From: Himantopus leucocephalus
Taxonomy: Eukaryota > Chordata > Aves > Charadriiformes > Recurvirostridae
DNA length: 64,000 bases
NCBI GenBank assembly: GCA_003993805.1
Contig: RSEF01000005.1
Span: forward strand, 16,759,324 to 16,823,323
Direction of reading: 5' to 3'
In this document: piece after piece, positions 38,828 to 49,833 of the stretch
Layout: the number at the start of each line of letters is the position of its first letter
Position numbering within the stretch: the stretch's first letter is position 1
Program-made: the position numbers and the translations under genes
Notes under the pieces: model-generated
Databases searched by the model: none
Told to the model about the DNA's origin: nothing
The model's input: the letters and a program-made list of their open reading frames with translations, nothing else

Positions 38828-38961
38828 AGAGTCCAGCGCAGGGCANNNNNNNNNNNNNNNNNNNNNNNNNNNNNNNNNNNNNNNNNNNNNNNNNNNNNNN
38901 NNNNNNNNNNNNNNNNNNNNNNNNNNNNNNNNNNNNNNNNNNNNNATTCCGTGATTCCGTG
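38828..38961 (+). mobile_element. CR1 copy interrupted by a 100-N assembly gap
   Basis: The left side ends in CTGGAGAGAGTCCAGCGCAG, which matches the CR1 segment just before the last part of ORF2. The right side starts directly with two ATTCCGTG tail units, the CR1 3' terminus. The element is therefore in sense orientation, with its body hidden in the gap at 38846-38945. In a comparable copy the distance between these two points is about 420-430 bp, so a block of exactly 100 Ns is probably a placeholder rather than the true length. Confidence 0.85.
38846..38945. other. assembly gap (100 N)
   Basis: Exactly 100 undetermined bases, a conventional size for a gap of unknown length. It sits inside a CR1 repeat, which explains the assembly failure. 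Confidence 0.97.
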
Positions 38962-39381
38962 ATAATTTCTCAAGCTGTGTTTTCATTTTCTCATGATTTT
39001 TTTTAATCTCAGTGTCTTGATAGATTTGGATCTGTGTTTGTAATAAACTTTACACACAGCCAAAACTTCTAAGGGACATCAGTTTGCATACTACTTTAAT
39101 TTCTGGCTATATGCCTTGGATCTGCATATTTTTAAGGCAATAGATTATGAAAGGGAATATTTTTTATCTTTTAGGTCTCTAAATTACACATTGTTTAGTT
39201 TTAAAGAAAACTGCTGGTGTCTCAAGGAGAAAGGAATCCTAATTTAAATCCAATGTCACCTTCGGTGCTCACAGAGGGAGATGTCCTCCTTCACAGGGAT
39301 TCAGTCTTCCACAGGCTGGAACCACCTATCTCTCCTACCCATGCTGTGGCCTCCCAGGACCTTTTCCCCCCCTCTGCACAG
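38962..39381 (-). other. possible 3' UTR of the candidate exon at 39382-39596
   Basis: If the minus-strand exon next to it is real, transcription would continue into this 420-bp stretch. A hexamer that reads ATTAAA on the minus strand lies at 39095-39100, about 280 bases past the stop, and could be the poly-A signal. The plus strand also carries an open frame here, which I regard as a shadow. This call depends wholly on the exon. Confidence 0.25.
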
Positions 39382-39596
39382 TTAGTCTCTCTGGCGTATA
39401 AAATAGTCCTTCTTCTTGGAATAAGAGGAATTGGTGCTGGCAGACTCCATGTACAGTCTTCTCAGGTGCTGGCAGTCCAAGAAGTCCTTCTGTGTTTTCT
39501 TGGGAATTGCTGCGAAGCAGTTATGGTAGCAAAACACCAAGAACACGTTTACAAAGAGGCACATCAGGCTAATTCCGGCAGCCAAGCCTGCAGATC
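39382..39596 (-). CDS. candidate last coding exon of an unidentified membrane protein
   Basis: On the minus strand the frame reads SAGLAAGISLMCLFVNVFLV, then FCYHNCFAAIPKKTQKDFLD, CQHLRRLYMESASTNSSYSK and KKDYFIRQRD before a TAA stop at 39382. The first part is a strongly hydrophobic helix of about 22 residues. It is followed by a basic, polar tail, as in a single- or multi-pass membrane protein ending in the cytosol. The upstream boundary is set by a minus-strand AG at CTTACAG just above 39596, and an in-frame stop lies a few codons beyond it. The pyrimidine tract before that AG is weak, and a second AG (CTGCAG) a few bases inside could be used instead. I do not recognise the protein and could not find the preceding exon. 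The composition looks more protein-like than other frames here, but it could still be chance. Confidence 0.4.
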
Positions 39597-42500
39597 CTGT
39601 AAGTTGCCTCTGTCAATGACTGGCCAAGTAATGCCTTCCAAGGAAAGTGCAAGAAATGTCACAACAGACAGCAAAAAAGGAATAGCTCACCAATAAGAGG
39701 AATTTGCACCTACCTCTCCTCAGGGAATAGAGCCTAAAGGTTTGTGCAACGGTATTTTCAGCATCTGTCTACTGTCCAGAGAGACCTGGCCACCCAGTGC
39801 ATGGGGTTAGGGTTGCAGGGTGAACTAGCATCTGTGTTTACAGCTGTTGATGTGGATGTAACTGATACATGGCTGACCTATGTAAAGGAGCTTCAGTGAT
39901 ATTCCAAAGAGAGGAGAACACATGGATTGAGCAGTAGAGACACGGGGTGATAAGCTTGCAGCAGGAGTTGGTAATTCTGGCAGAGTTCAGGGTGACGACT
40001 GAGGAAGGGTGGAGAGACAGCATGTTCTGTATGTACCTCTGTATGTACCTCCAATAAACCAAGGGGATCCCTGGTATTTTACGCTGTGGCTAGACTGAGA
40101 TAGCTTTGTCAATCTCAGAAATAATTCTGCTACTGTAGTCTAATGAAACCTCTAAATTGAGACTAATACAAGTCTGTAAGTAAACATATTGGGTCAAAAG
40201 CATTGATGTGCTACTGTTCACGTAAATGGCATTTTATCAGTTTGCTTAAGTGCTGACTCTTAGCTTATGAAACACTTGAATTTACTGTATAATATAGTCA
40301 GCTTTGAGAAACTGCTTGTAAATAAACGTTTCTGATGAAGCCTGATAAGTCTCAGAGCCACAAACCCGGTTTTGTTTGCCAGTTAAGATTCAGTGGCCTG
40401 AATAAAAAGTAGATAAAGAAACAGATATTTGTTCTCTACAAATAGGTTCTTTTTACTTTTGGTAATTCACACATGTTTGAGATAAATACCAGGTAAACAT
40501 GGATAGTTTCTTCCTACATAGTTCCCAAGGAATGGAAACAATGCCTTCAAGATTTTGTGCTGCCTTTTTAACCATAGCACTTATGTGTCAAAATATTGCT
40601 GATGTGCAGAAACCAGATGCTTTTTTAAAAAATGAGTGATCTGAGAATTTCAGAAAGAACCGAGAACATGATGATTTTCATTATGTAGTGTCCAGTTTGT
40701 TTCATTGCTTTATTTTCGGTTGTTTGCATTACTTTAAAAAAGTATTATAAATTATGAAACAAGTAGTACAGTCAGGAAGTACTGAACAATGTACACCCAG
40801 TGTTACCCAGCCTACACTCAGCACATTCACTGTCAAGGCTCTGGGGCTCTAAATGTCTTGCATAGGTCACTGAACAACCTGACATCCCATTTCCTAAAGG
40901 CATGTCTACCCTGCTGTCAGTCCAACAGCAACAAAGTGCAGATATACCACAAAACCTACTCAAAATGAATCTAAATTAGCCTGTACTGCTGTAGCTGATT
41001 TATTAAAGTATTTGTATTTTTTACATAAGCTAAGGATATATGCTGCCTTGTTAAGCAGGACTCCTTTCATTTAACTTGAGCCATCTGAAGACAAGTCACT
41101 GGCCTTATGGGTTCATATAGATCTTCCTTATTCCAGAGAGAGGGACGAGCATGTCTAGAAGATGGTTCTTCTCTCTTGGGGTGACTAGGATAGGGGAAGT
41201 GAGGTGTTTATGTGATCTTATGGGCACAAACTTAAAATCCCCTGTTAGGTGAAAAGAGCCTTCTGCAATGTGGTTCCTCTGTGTTTCTATCCAGTTGCTA
41301 TGCACTCACACATCCCTCCAAATCAGGACTAAACCGTTTTTTCATGTGACACAAAAGCCCAATAAGGGGCCTTTTGGTGCCCCCACTGAAGGTCCTAATA
41401 CAGTTCTGTGAAGAACAAAGTCTGATGCGATGTTGAAGACATGCACATGCAAAATGAGAGCTGAAATTAGCCTGTGTCAGGCTTTTTAATACATCAGTAC
41501 ATGACTGTAGAAGGCAGTCAGCTGGTCATATAGAGGTATTTATTCACTGTATCAAAACTTTTAGCTCTAATGGCCATAGAGCTGTGCAAACAGAAACCAG
41601 TAAGTGTTTGAGAGGCCTTGCTAAAAGCTGCGTAATTGCTCAGACAGACAAAAGAAGGTATGAGCACTGAACATAGGAATAAAATAAGTATATTATGGCT
41701 TCCCTTAATATAAGAACAGTCACATGGCTGCCTTTCAAGGAATAATATGAGCAATTAATCTTGTAGTGCATTCATGTGGTAAGATTGAAATCTTTATAAA
41801 TTACACAGTAAAGATATTTTAGCATCAAATATCCTTTTCAGTCCACTAGTATTTTTCAAGACATTTACAAAGTTAATATTTGACATTATGTTTCTAGTGA
41901 TTTAATAATATAAAAGTGATGTAATTATACTGTTAACCAATAAAATAAAGGGTATAAAATACAGAACCAATGCAAGCCCCTTCAAAACAACTAATCAAAC
42001 AACTCTTCCTTTCCAACATCTGCTATTCTTGGTTCTCTTGAGCAAAAAACTTTGTGAGTAAGAAAAGAAAAACTGTTGTAATATGTTGTTATTACTTAGA
42101 GCTTCTAGACTATTAGGACTGCTTAAAATAGTTCCTATTATACTGTAATTAATATCGCGATTGCATTGAAACATGACACTGTTTTGAAAAATAGCTTTTT
42201 AGCTAACCTGTCATTATTTAACATTGTATGCATGTATTTCTATATCATTGACTTTAAATAGTTTGAATAGTTTGAGAGCCTTATTTAAATGTGAAGCTTT
42301 TACTCCACATTTTCCATGTTGGTAATCTCTGATTTTTGTTAAAGTTCAGTATTCTTGATATCCCTAATATTCAATACGTATTTGACACTGTGACCTTTAA
42401 TATGCACTGTAACAGATATTTTTGTGGGCTTTCATGACTGTTGTTACTCTCTGTGTGCAGGTAAAATGTTTAACTTGGAAAGTTTAACAAGTACGTCTTA

Positions 42501-45500
42501 ACTCTGTTTTTTGACAAGCTCGTGATCAAGAATTCCAATCCAAACACAAACTCTGAACCACTTTAAAGCAAATAGTATAGTATATTGTTTTCATGTAAAC
42601 CTGAAATCCTTTGGAAAGATCCATCAGTGCCAGAGAACTGGCTGGAGGAGCCCTGCTTCTAACAAACCTGAAGGCTTAGAAGCCCAAAAGCCACTAAGTG
42701 AAAATGGCATTCCTGGATATCACTTTTACTGAGCAACTATGGCATCCTAGGAACAGATTAGTATTTTTAAAACACCATGTTGCTAGCTTACGAACTATAG
42801 TTTTCTTTGCATTTTCAGCTTTCTTTTTCATTTGATCAGTTTGGTCAAAAACTTTCCCTTTGTTCTTTGTCAGCATTAACAGTTACACTGCAGTCACTGA
42901 ACTGATGCTGAATTATTTTTTCACAGTATTTGGACGTATTAAATGTGTAACTAGGTATATACAGTAGATACTAACTTGAAGTGTTTGTGTTCTGGTGACA
43001 GCTGATGGCAAATATTCATAGTTTAGTTATATTTGGTGGAAAGCAGAGACAGCAAAGGAGTAAAGTTGGGAACAATATTATTGTATGTTATTGTACAGAG
43101 TACCTACACTTGGAAGAAAATATAGACCCGGTACAATCACATTCAATTAGTCTATACTCATTTTTAGACTTGGATCATTCAAGAAACAGAGCCGTGCTGT
43201 CCATCTGGTCATTTCCTCTGTTTTATTTATTGCTGGACGGAAGTCCAAACAAAACTTTGAATGCTGTTTCAGCAGTGACCACCAATTTTCAGTGAGATGC
43301 ATTCTTAATGTCAGAAAAGTGGTCACTTGTAACATTCAAAACGCTTTCACAGACACGGAAAAAAATAGAAAGTTACTTGGCAATTTCACAGGGATTTGTT
43401 TATGCCTTAGTAGAAAGGTTGTTACGTATTGACCAGAAAAACTCATTCCTTCCTTTCTACTAACTGTAATCTAAGAAACCAGCAATAAATATGTCCTTAG
43501 TCAACAGGTTCAGCGCCTCTGCAGACCTTCATCCTTGAGATCTGCTGTAATTCTTCTAAGTCAAAACCCCAAATCAAGGTAATGATAATAGACTTTTAAA
43601 ATAATTTTCCCACCCCCACCCCTTCTGTCCTAAATCTGGTCATTGACACTCCTCAAATCAAATTACAGCAATTTTAGCCCATTCCCAAAAAGTTGTAAGA
43701 TACTGGGCAATCACTCATGGGAAGTGTGTTGCAGGATGGTAAGACCTAGTCAAGATCTTATGGGTTTATATCCTGTTTGGATTTTAAAGGGCTCATTCAG
43801 CAAGCTCAACTTAGTAGCTTGTACTCTGTGTACTTAAAGCATCTGGAAAGCTTCTGCAAGTTTTTGCTCTAAAACTGTCATGGGATACATAGGGTTACTT
43901 GCTACTTCTGAACTCTAAAGATATATGAAGCATTGGCAAGCTAAAGTTGTAGTTTTTTTTTTAAACAACCCAAGTACTTCTAATTGATTTGCAATTGAAA
44001 CAGTCCCAGATGGCAGAACACGAAGTGGTATCATCTTGCAGCTCCCACATTGGAAGGTGTTGACTCTTCTACTTCTTGGAGATGAATGAGGAACTGAAGC
44101 TAATTGTTGAGGGTGAGCTGAAAGGAGTGATCCTCATTGTTGGGTCTGTTTTGTTTCTGTCATGCAAGTCACATGAGACTGAAGGGGACTCTGGGAGGGA
44201 AATGCCACATTACAGCCAATTTATTTTGCTCCAACATATGCTGATTGATCATTGTCACTGTGAGTGAAGATACTGTCTGGGAATAAGGAGAGTTTGGAAG
44301 AGAGGCACCCAGCAGGTAGGCAAAGCATGTGGCACAGAGCTGACTGTGTGGTCGTCCTTTGCTGGGGAGTTTCTCATTCAAAGGTTTCCTTGTCTCTCCA
44401 GCAAGGCTTTTTACATCATTCCTTTGTGCTACAAGGCAATTGATCCTGGGGGAGGTGGAAGCTTGCTGTGTGATTTTCCAGGTAAAGGGACTCTTTGTAT
44501 AGGTGTGTGAAGTTTATTACCCAGGAGTGTACAAAGAGTTGGTGTGGGAGGAAAGCTTGGTCTCCCTTCTTGCACAAGCAAAACAACAAACCTTTCATTG
44601 CTATCTTGCTTCACTGCTCCTCAGCCACCTCTAAGCTCCTCTCCTCTGCTGCTCTTCATGACCTGCCAAGAAAGCTGTGCATCAGCACCACAGCTCACTG
44701 CTCAGCATTGGTCACTCCTTCCTTGGCTCTTCTGCAGGACCTGTCAGAAAACATGGATTACTGAAAGCCACAGGGCCTTTCTGGAGATTCATCTGTGCTA
44801 AGGGCATTTTTGCATCTCTACATTTAAGGTCTTTTTCTACCCCAGGTTTTGGTACTCCATTTAACTGATGTACTGGGCTTGGGAACAGAAGGAGGAAAAG
44901 AAAAGCAGAATATTGGACAAATGTACATTTAAGTGAGTATAAAAACACTCTGCTTCTATCTGCCTACTGTATTCAGTAAAATCTGTCTTTTTTCTTCTTG
45001 CTTCATTTTTTTTTTGTGGGAGTTCAGGTCATTCAGTGATGTGGTGTGGGTCTGTCTGTCTATTCATGTGCTGTTCCCAGACAACACCTGAAGTCAGTGG
45101 CTGATTTCAGTGAAATCTGACAGAGGTGTGTGACCCCAGAGGCCCTAGATTCTTGCAAGTTCCATGAAAGTAGGGGTTTAAGCAATAGAAGTCCCCATTA
45201 AAAGACAGGCTATTGTGCGAGCTCAGCCTTTGTTATCTATCAGAGAAGCCACGAACCAATCACCAATAATGCAGATCTACATGAAACCAGGCATTTTTGT
45301 TCCACAGCTTATGCAACATGTTGGTTTTTTTCTCATAATCTTGCTTATTTTGCTAAATTTTACATGTATCCCTCCAAGCAGACAATGTTTTTTGATTGGT
45401 TGTTTTTGCTTCAGATTTGCTTTGTCTATACGTAGAAGTCATACACCAGAACCAAAAACATAGAATGGCTATAATTTGAGTGCTATACATGTGGTGTGTT

Positions 45501-48500
45501 CATAGTGTTTATTTCTGCAGTAAGGGTAACCACTTACAATAGAGTGTAATACCTCTATACTCTTATAATCATGGTCACACTATGGACTGTACAGGTGCAG
45601 AAATGACAAATCATGCCATAGGAGAATATGGCCTATTATTTTTCTTAATTGAAGTGATGGGTATTTCTCCACATGAACTTGCACACAAGTCATAGGCACC
45701 TATATTTTATAAAAAAAGGTGATTTTTTTTCATATATTAATGAGTTTTCACCTATCTAGAGGTTGCAGTGAAGTTCACTTGGGTAGTCACCCATCTGGCA
45801 TATCTTTACTCCTCACCATCCAACCCTTGAGCTGGGCACTGGATTTTTATCTTTATTATATCTATAATATTTACGTTTTATTGGGGAACATATTTCACGT
45901 AATCCTAGAAAATCCTTTTGTTCTGCACCACACCACTAACGTAGTCCATGTTTCAGCTTCTATGTGATGAAGTCATATGTGCATTACAGACTTCTGGATA
46001 TTCGTCAAAAATTCTTCCTAGTGGAGTGTTTAATATGGAGCTTTACAAATCACTCTGTGCTGCTGCAAACTAGATCAGCCAGATTCAAACTTGGTGATCC
46101 ATTGAGCTAGGAGTGTAGATGAGAAATATAGCTTTTCCCTTGCTTCTCTGTGCATGACACTTAAGATAGTAACGTATAGATATCATTCTCCCTTTGGCAT
46201 AGTATTTACCACGTTGACTCACTAGTACAAAGAGATACTGTACCCACCCATGGAGGAACAAAACCATCAGGCTAAAGTTCCCTCAAAAAAGGCAGGGGAT
46301 GAATGTGTAGATCTTTATCTTTAGTAACCATAACAAACCTCACTACATTGTATTGCATATTTTTACGTTAACAATATTGAATGAAAGGGTATGACGTAAA
46401 GGAGCACCTTCCAATAGATCTATAACAACGATAAGAGTTCACAGATATGGCTACTATTTCTAGAATGTAATTAATTAGACAAAAGAAAAAAGGTGGACTT
46501 CATCTTATGCTTTCTTGGATACCTGCAGTGTTTGTATCAAATGCCTATGCCTCCCTTTGCAGTGCCTGGACAGAAACGGGCTCTTTTATAGTACTATTCA
46601 TAAAATACGATTCATAACATAACATTGAAAGAGAGTTGGATGAACTTTATCATACAAGTTGTGGTCTCAGGGCTCATGGAAAACAGGTTGTTTGAGGAGT
46701 GCAGTACTGCTAGACCTTCTCAAAGATTGTACAATCTCATTACACTTTTGTCCTGTTTTCATATAATCCAAGAATTAATATAATCTAAAATATTATTTTT
46801 ATAAGAGGTAGACCCAAGCTTCCTCAGTGTTTGTGTAGATCCTTATATCTGCTTATAATTTTGACTAATTTCATAAAATCTTTATCATACTTTTGAGATT
46901 ATCTCCAAAGGGTCTTAAACTTCCATTTCCTCAAAAAATCTGTCAGTAATTTCTCCAGGGCATCAGCCTTCCCTGAACTTGTTTCAGCCTCCTGGGTTTC
47001 AGTTAGGTCTTGAGAAACATTGATTGAAATTGATTGACAGAAAAGAGAAACTCCCCTAACATAGGTAATACTGCTGCATTCATCAACTTCAACAAAAAAA
47101 TTGGCTATTGGAATCCCTTTACATCTTCCTGATGCACAGCTGGCAGATCAATCTGTGTATGGATATAAACAGAACACCTACTAACTCCTTTTGATTCGGT
47201 AATATATTAAAGGCATTGATCAATAAGTAGACATGTGTCCAACAAATGAGCGATGCGCAATAAGTTCACTAAAGTCAATGCAAAGATGCACGGAGACTGA
47301 TTTTTGGAGCATGTCCCACCTGAGGAAATAAAGCTCAGTTTCTCACCCTTCATCCAACAAGAGGCAGTCACCCGAAAGTTTATTGTGAAAAGAGGTCAAC
47401 ACAGTTGCAAAGAAAGCTGCATCTAGTTAATTCACTAACAGGTTACTTTGATTTGAGAAAAAATAAACAAATTAAAAAAAAAAAACAAACAAGAAAGGAT
47501 CTTCTAAATTGTTCAAACCAGTGCTTACTGCATGTGACTAATAAATAAATAAATAAAAGTTATAGGAGGAATTTGCTGAGGCAAAGTAGGAACTAGTTGC
47601 TATAAGAAGTTTCCAAACCAATATTAGATTGCCTTTCTGGATGGAAACCTAATGGGATGTCACCATAAAACAAAAGCACTCAGAAGTGTACTAGACATGG
47701 ACCAAAACCTGTTGAACCACCTGTTGAGCCTGTTAAGTGCAGTCATGTGAAGCTCATTTACAGTATCTCATTCGTGATTAGACTATGATACGTGAATGTT
47801 TCCATGAATCTTGTTGTCTAGGTAAAAACAGTGAACCAACAGCAAGGCCTAAGTAAATACCCATACAGATTACATGGCAGTGTGTGTTGGTCCAGATGAA
47901 TGCCAGTAGCAGAGGTTAGGAAAAGGTCTTTAGAAGGAAGTTTTGACCATATTGATCTTTTTCCTTCTGGGGTCTCTAAGGTTTTATCACTGAAGACACT
48001 GGCATAATACTCGATGTCTTCCAGATGATCTCTACATTCCTAAGTAATACTTAAAAAATTTGGAACAGTACTCCAAACTCTAGAGCAATTTGCCACATAG
48101 CTGAGTTTTTTTTCTAGAAAAGCAGCAGCTAAAAATACCAGGAGCCTTGGGCAAGCAAGGCAGAAGTGGCCATTGGCTCATATCCATTGAAAAGTTGGTA
48201 ATGTACTTACAAAATCACAATCACAATTTTCTGATTTGTTCTAATGGAAAACACAGCAAATTCTTAGTCGTGGTGATCTTGATAAAAATGCCAATAAAAT
48301 CAATGGAAAGGCTTCACTTGACCTTACTGTGTTTTAGAGCAGAACCACTATGATAAAAACTGTCAAAAACCCACAAGGTTTTTAAAGGGACTCTACAAGA
48401 ACAAAGACTTGAGAGATATGTTCAGATGTTGATTGTTAAGACCAGCCCATAAGAGCTTTGTTCTGGATATCTTTTCATTCGTGTGTGTTTTTATGAGTTT

Positions 48501-49086
48501 CCCAGTGCCATGAAGGACATGAAGTATTAATAAAAGCATTACTAAAGGAGAAGTAATTATACTTTCAGGAAAGTAACCTCAGAGAACAATTGCATACCTG
48601 AATTTAGCAAAGATTTCTAATATTTTGCTTCTTTAGTTTTCAATGCCAGTAAGAGTGCATGATATCCATGATTCCTGTACCTACTTTTGCTGCATACAGT
48701 CTGATAGTATAATTTCAGCCATTTTGTATTTGAATAATCCCTGTCAAAGACCCTTAATGGGTGGCATAAACAATTCATTAGGTGACTCATTCACCTTTTA
48801 TCCCAGCGCTAAGACCATTGTTTCCCATCCAACATGCATATCATTAGAAGATGATGTTTTGCTGAAAAAACAATTATACAGATAAAAATTGATGATCAGA
48901 GATGAATTCAGTAATGGAGAAGATACTAATCCTACAGTAGTCTGATTCCAGTCTGGGGGAATTTTTATGGCTGGAAATACTGCCTTATATATTCAAATAA
49001 AAATAGTACTATTATTATCCTCTATTCTGCAGTGTTTCTCAGTGCTCTGTATTGCCTACAAATGGAAATCACCTATCCACACCATA
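39597..49086. other. AT-rich non-coding region, no supported gene
   Basis: About 9.5 kb. If the exon at 39382-39596 belongs to a minus-strand gene, this would be its upstream intron sequence, but I found no partner exon with good splice signals. Frames are short and occur on both strands. A short (AATA)n microsatellite is present near 47.55 kb. No mobile element is recognised. Confidence 0.5.
47540..47558 (+). repeat. (AATA)n microsatellite
   Basis: Just over four perfect AATA units, a short tetranucleotide repeat in AT-rich DNA. Confidence 0.85.
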
Positions 49087-49452
49087 TTCTTTGTTCTGGT
49101 TTGAGGTAAAACAGAACCATTTTTCTGTTCAGTAATTTTACTTTTCAGCTAAGTCTCTTCTAACTAACTGAACTCTCTGAAACTCTTTGAAATCAACAGC
49201 GTATTACGGAGGCGCTGTTCACTCTCAGAGAAGCCCTGATTACGTGTAAGTTATGGCAAGGAATGCTATGCAGAGATGTTCTTGCTATTACTTATTGCTA
49301 TAACAACCAAGGCCATCTAACTTTGTTATTTGCCCTGCTGGAGGGTCAGAAGCAGAAAAGCATAGAAGGGTCCCACCTGTGGGGAGGAGCGGACAGGACA
49401 GGTGACCCAAAACTGACCAACAGGGTATTCCATCCCATCTGCCTCATGCTCA

Positions 49453-49460
49453 GTGTAAAA
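49453..49460 (+). promoter_or_regulatory. TATA-like element of the LTR
   Basis: GTGTAAAA lies just after CTCATGCTCA, where avian LTRs of this type carry the core promoter. It is a degenerate match, and promoter activity in this old copy is not implied. Confidence 0.4.
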
Positions 49461-49708
49461 GCTGAGGGATCAAAGGGTCAGCCCTCTTTCTTCAACGGCC
49501 GGCATCCCAGGAGTACTCTGTTCGTCTTCCTTTGATCCCAAACTGTGCATTCCTGAATCCAGATCCAGAATCCAGTTTCCATCCATTGCTGAGTCCAGTC
49601 TGGGACTTTCCCTGTGGCTGCTGGTGACATGATCATCATCCTGGGAGCTTGATACGGTTTTGTATATGTTTCATTATTTCCTTGTTATTATTTTATTATG
49701 AATATTTC

Positions 49709-49714
49709 ATTAAA
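49709..49714 (+). promoter_or_regulatory. poly-A signal of the LTR (ATTAAA)
   Basis: ATTAAA sits in the T/A-rich segment about 115 bases before the LTR end, consistent with the polyadenylation signal near the R/U5 part. A TTTCTTTCCCTTCCCC-like stretch follows. Confidence 0.55.
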
Positions 49715-49833
49715 GCAGTTTAGTTCTTTCTAAACTCATTTCTTTCCCTTCCCCCTCTCCTTGGAGATAGAGGTGGGGGAGAACATCTGTCATTCGCCTC
49801 AGTGGCCAGTCTGGCCCAAACCATGACATTCTT

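Larger units (their letters stand above)
49092..49828 (+). mobile_element. solo LTR of an avian endogenous retrovirus (ERVL-like)
   Basis: A 737-bp element starting TGTTCTGGTTTGAGG and ending AAACCATGACA, so it has the TG...CA termini of retroviral LTRs. It resembles avian ERV LTRs in its order of segments. A GAGGGTCAGAAG segment is followed by GGGTCCCACC, GGACAGGACAGGTGACCC and GGGTATTCCAT, then a CTCATGCTCAGTGTAAAAGC promoter-like stretch. A T-rich stretch then leads to ATTAAA and a GGTGGGGGAGAA segment before the end. No second LTR, primer-binding site or gag/pol/env sequence lies beside it, so the internal part was probably lost by recombination between the two LTRs. The orientation is plus, from the promoter-then-poly-A order. 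The open frame inside (about 49263-49535) is incidental. Confidence 0.87.
49087..49833 (+). repeat. target-site duplication (TTCTT) flanking the solo LTR
   Basis: The five bases before the LTR (49087-49091) and the five after it (49829-49833) are both TTCTT. Retroviral integrase creates such direct repeats. Five bases is the length usual for ERVL-type (class III) elements, as against four for ERV1 and six for ERVK. The exact match at both TG and CA termini fixes the LTR ends. Confidence 0.85.

Noticed and set aside
39217..39696. 159-codon plus-strand open frame
   Set aside because: It is antisense to the candidate minus-strand exon, and its translation is less protein-like. I treat it as a shadow.
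49263..49535. 90-codon plus-strand open frame inside the solo LTR
   Set aside because: LTRs are regulatory sequence and this frame matches no retroviral protein. Incidental.
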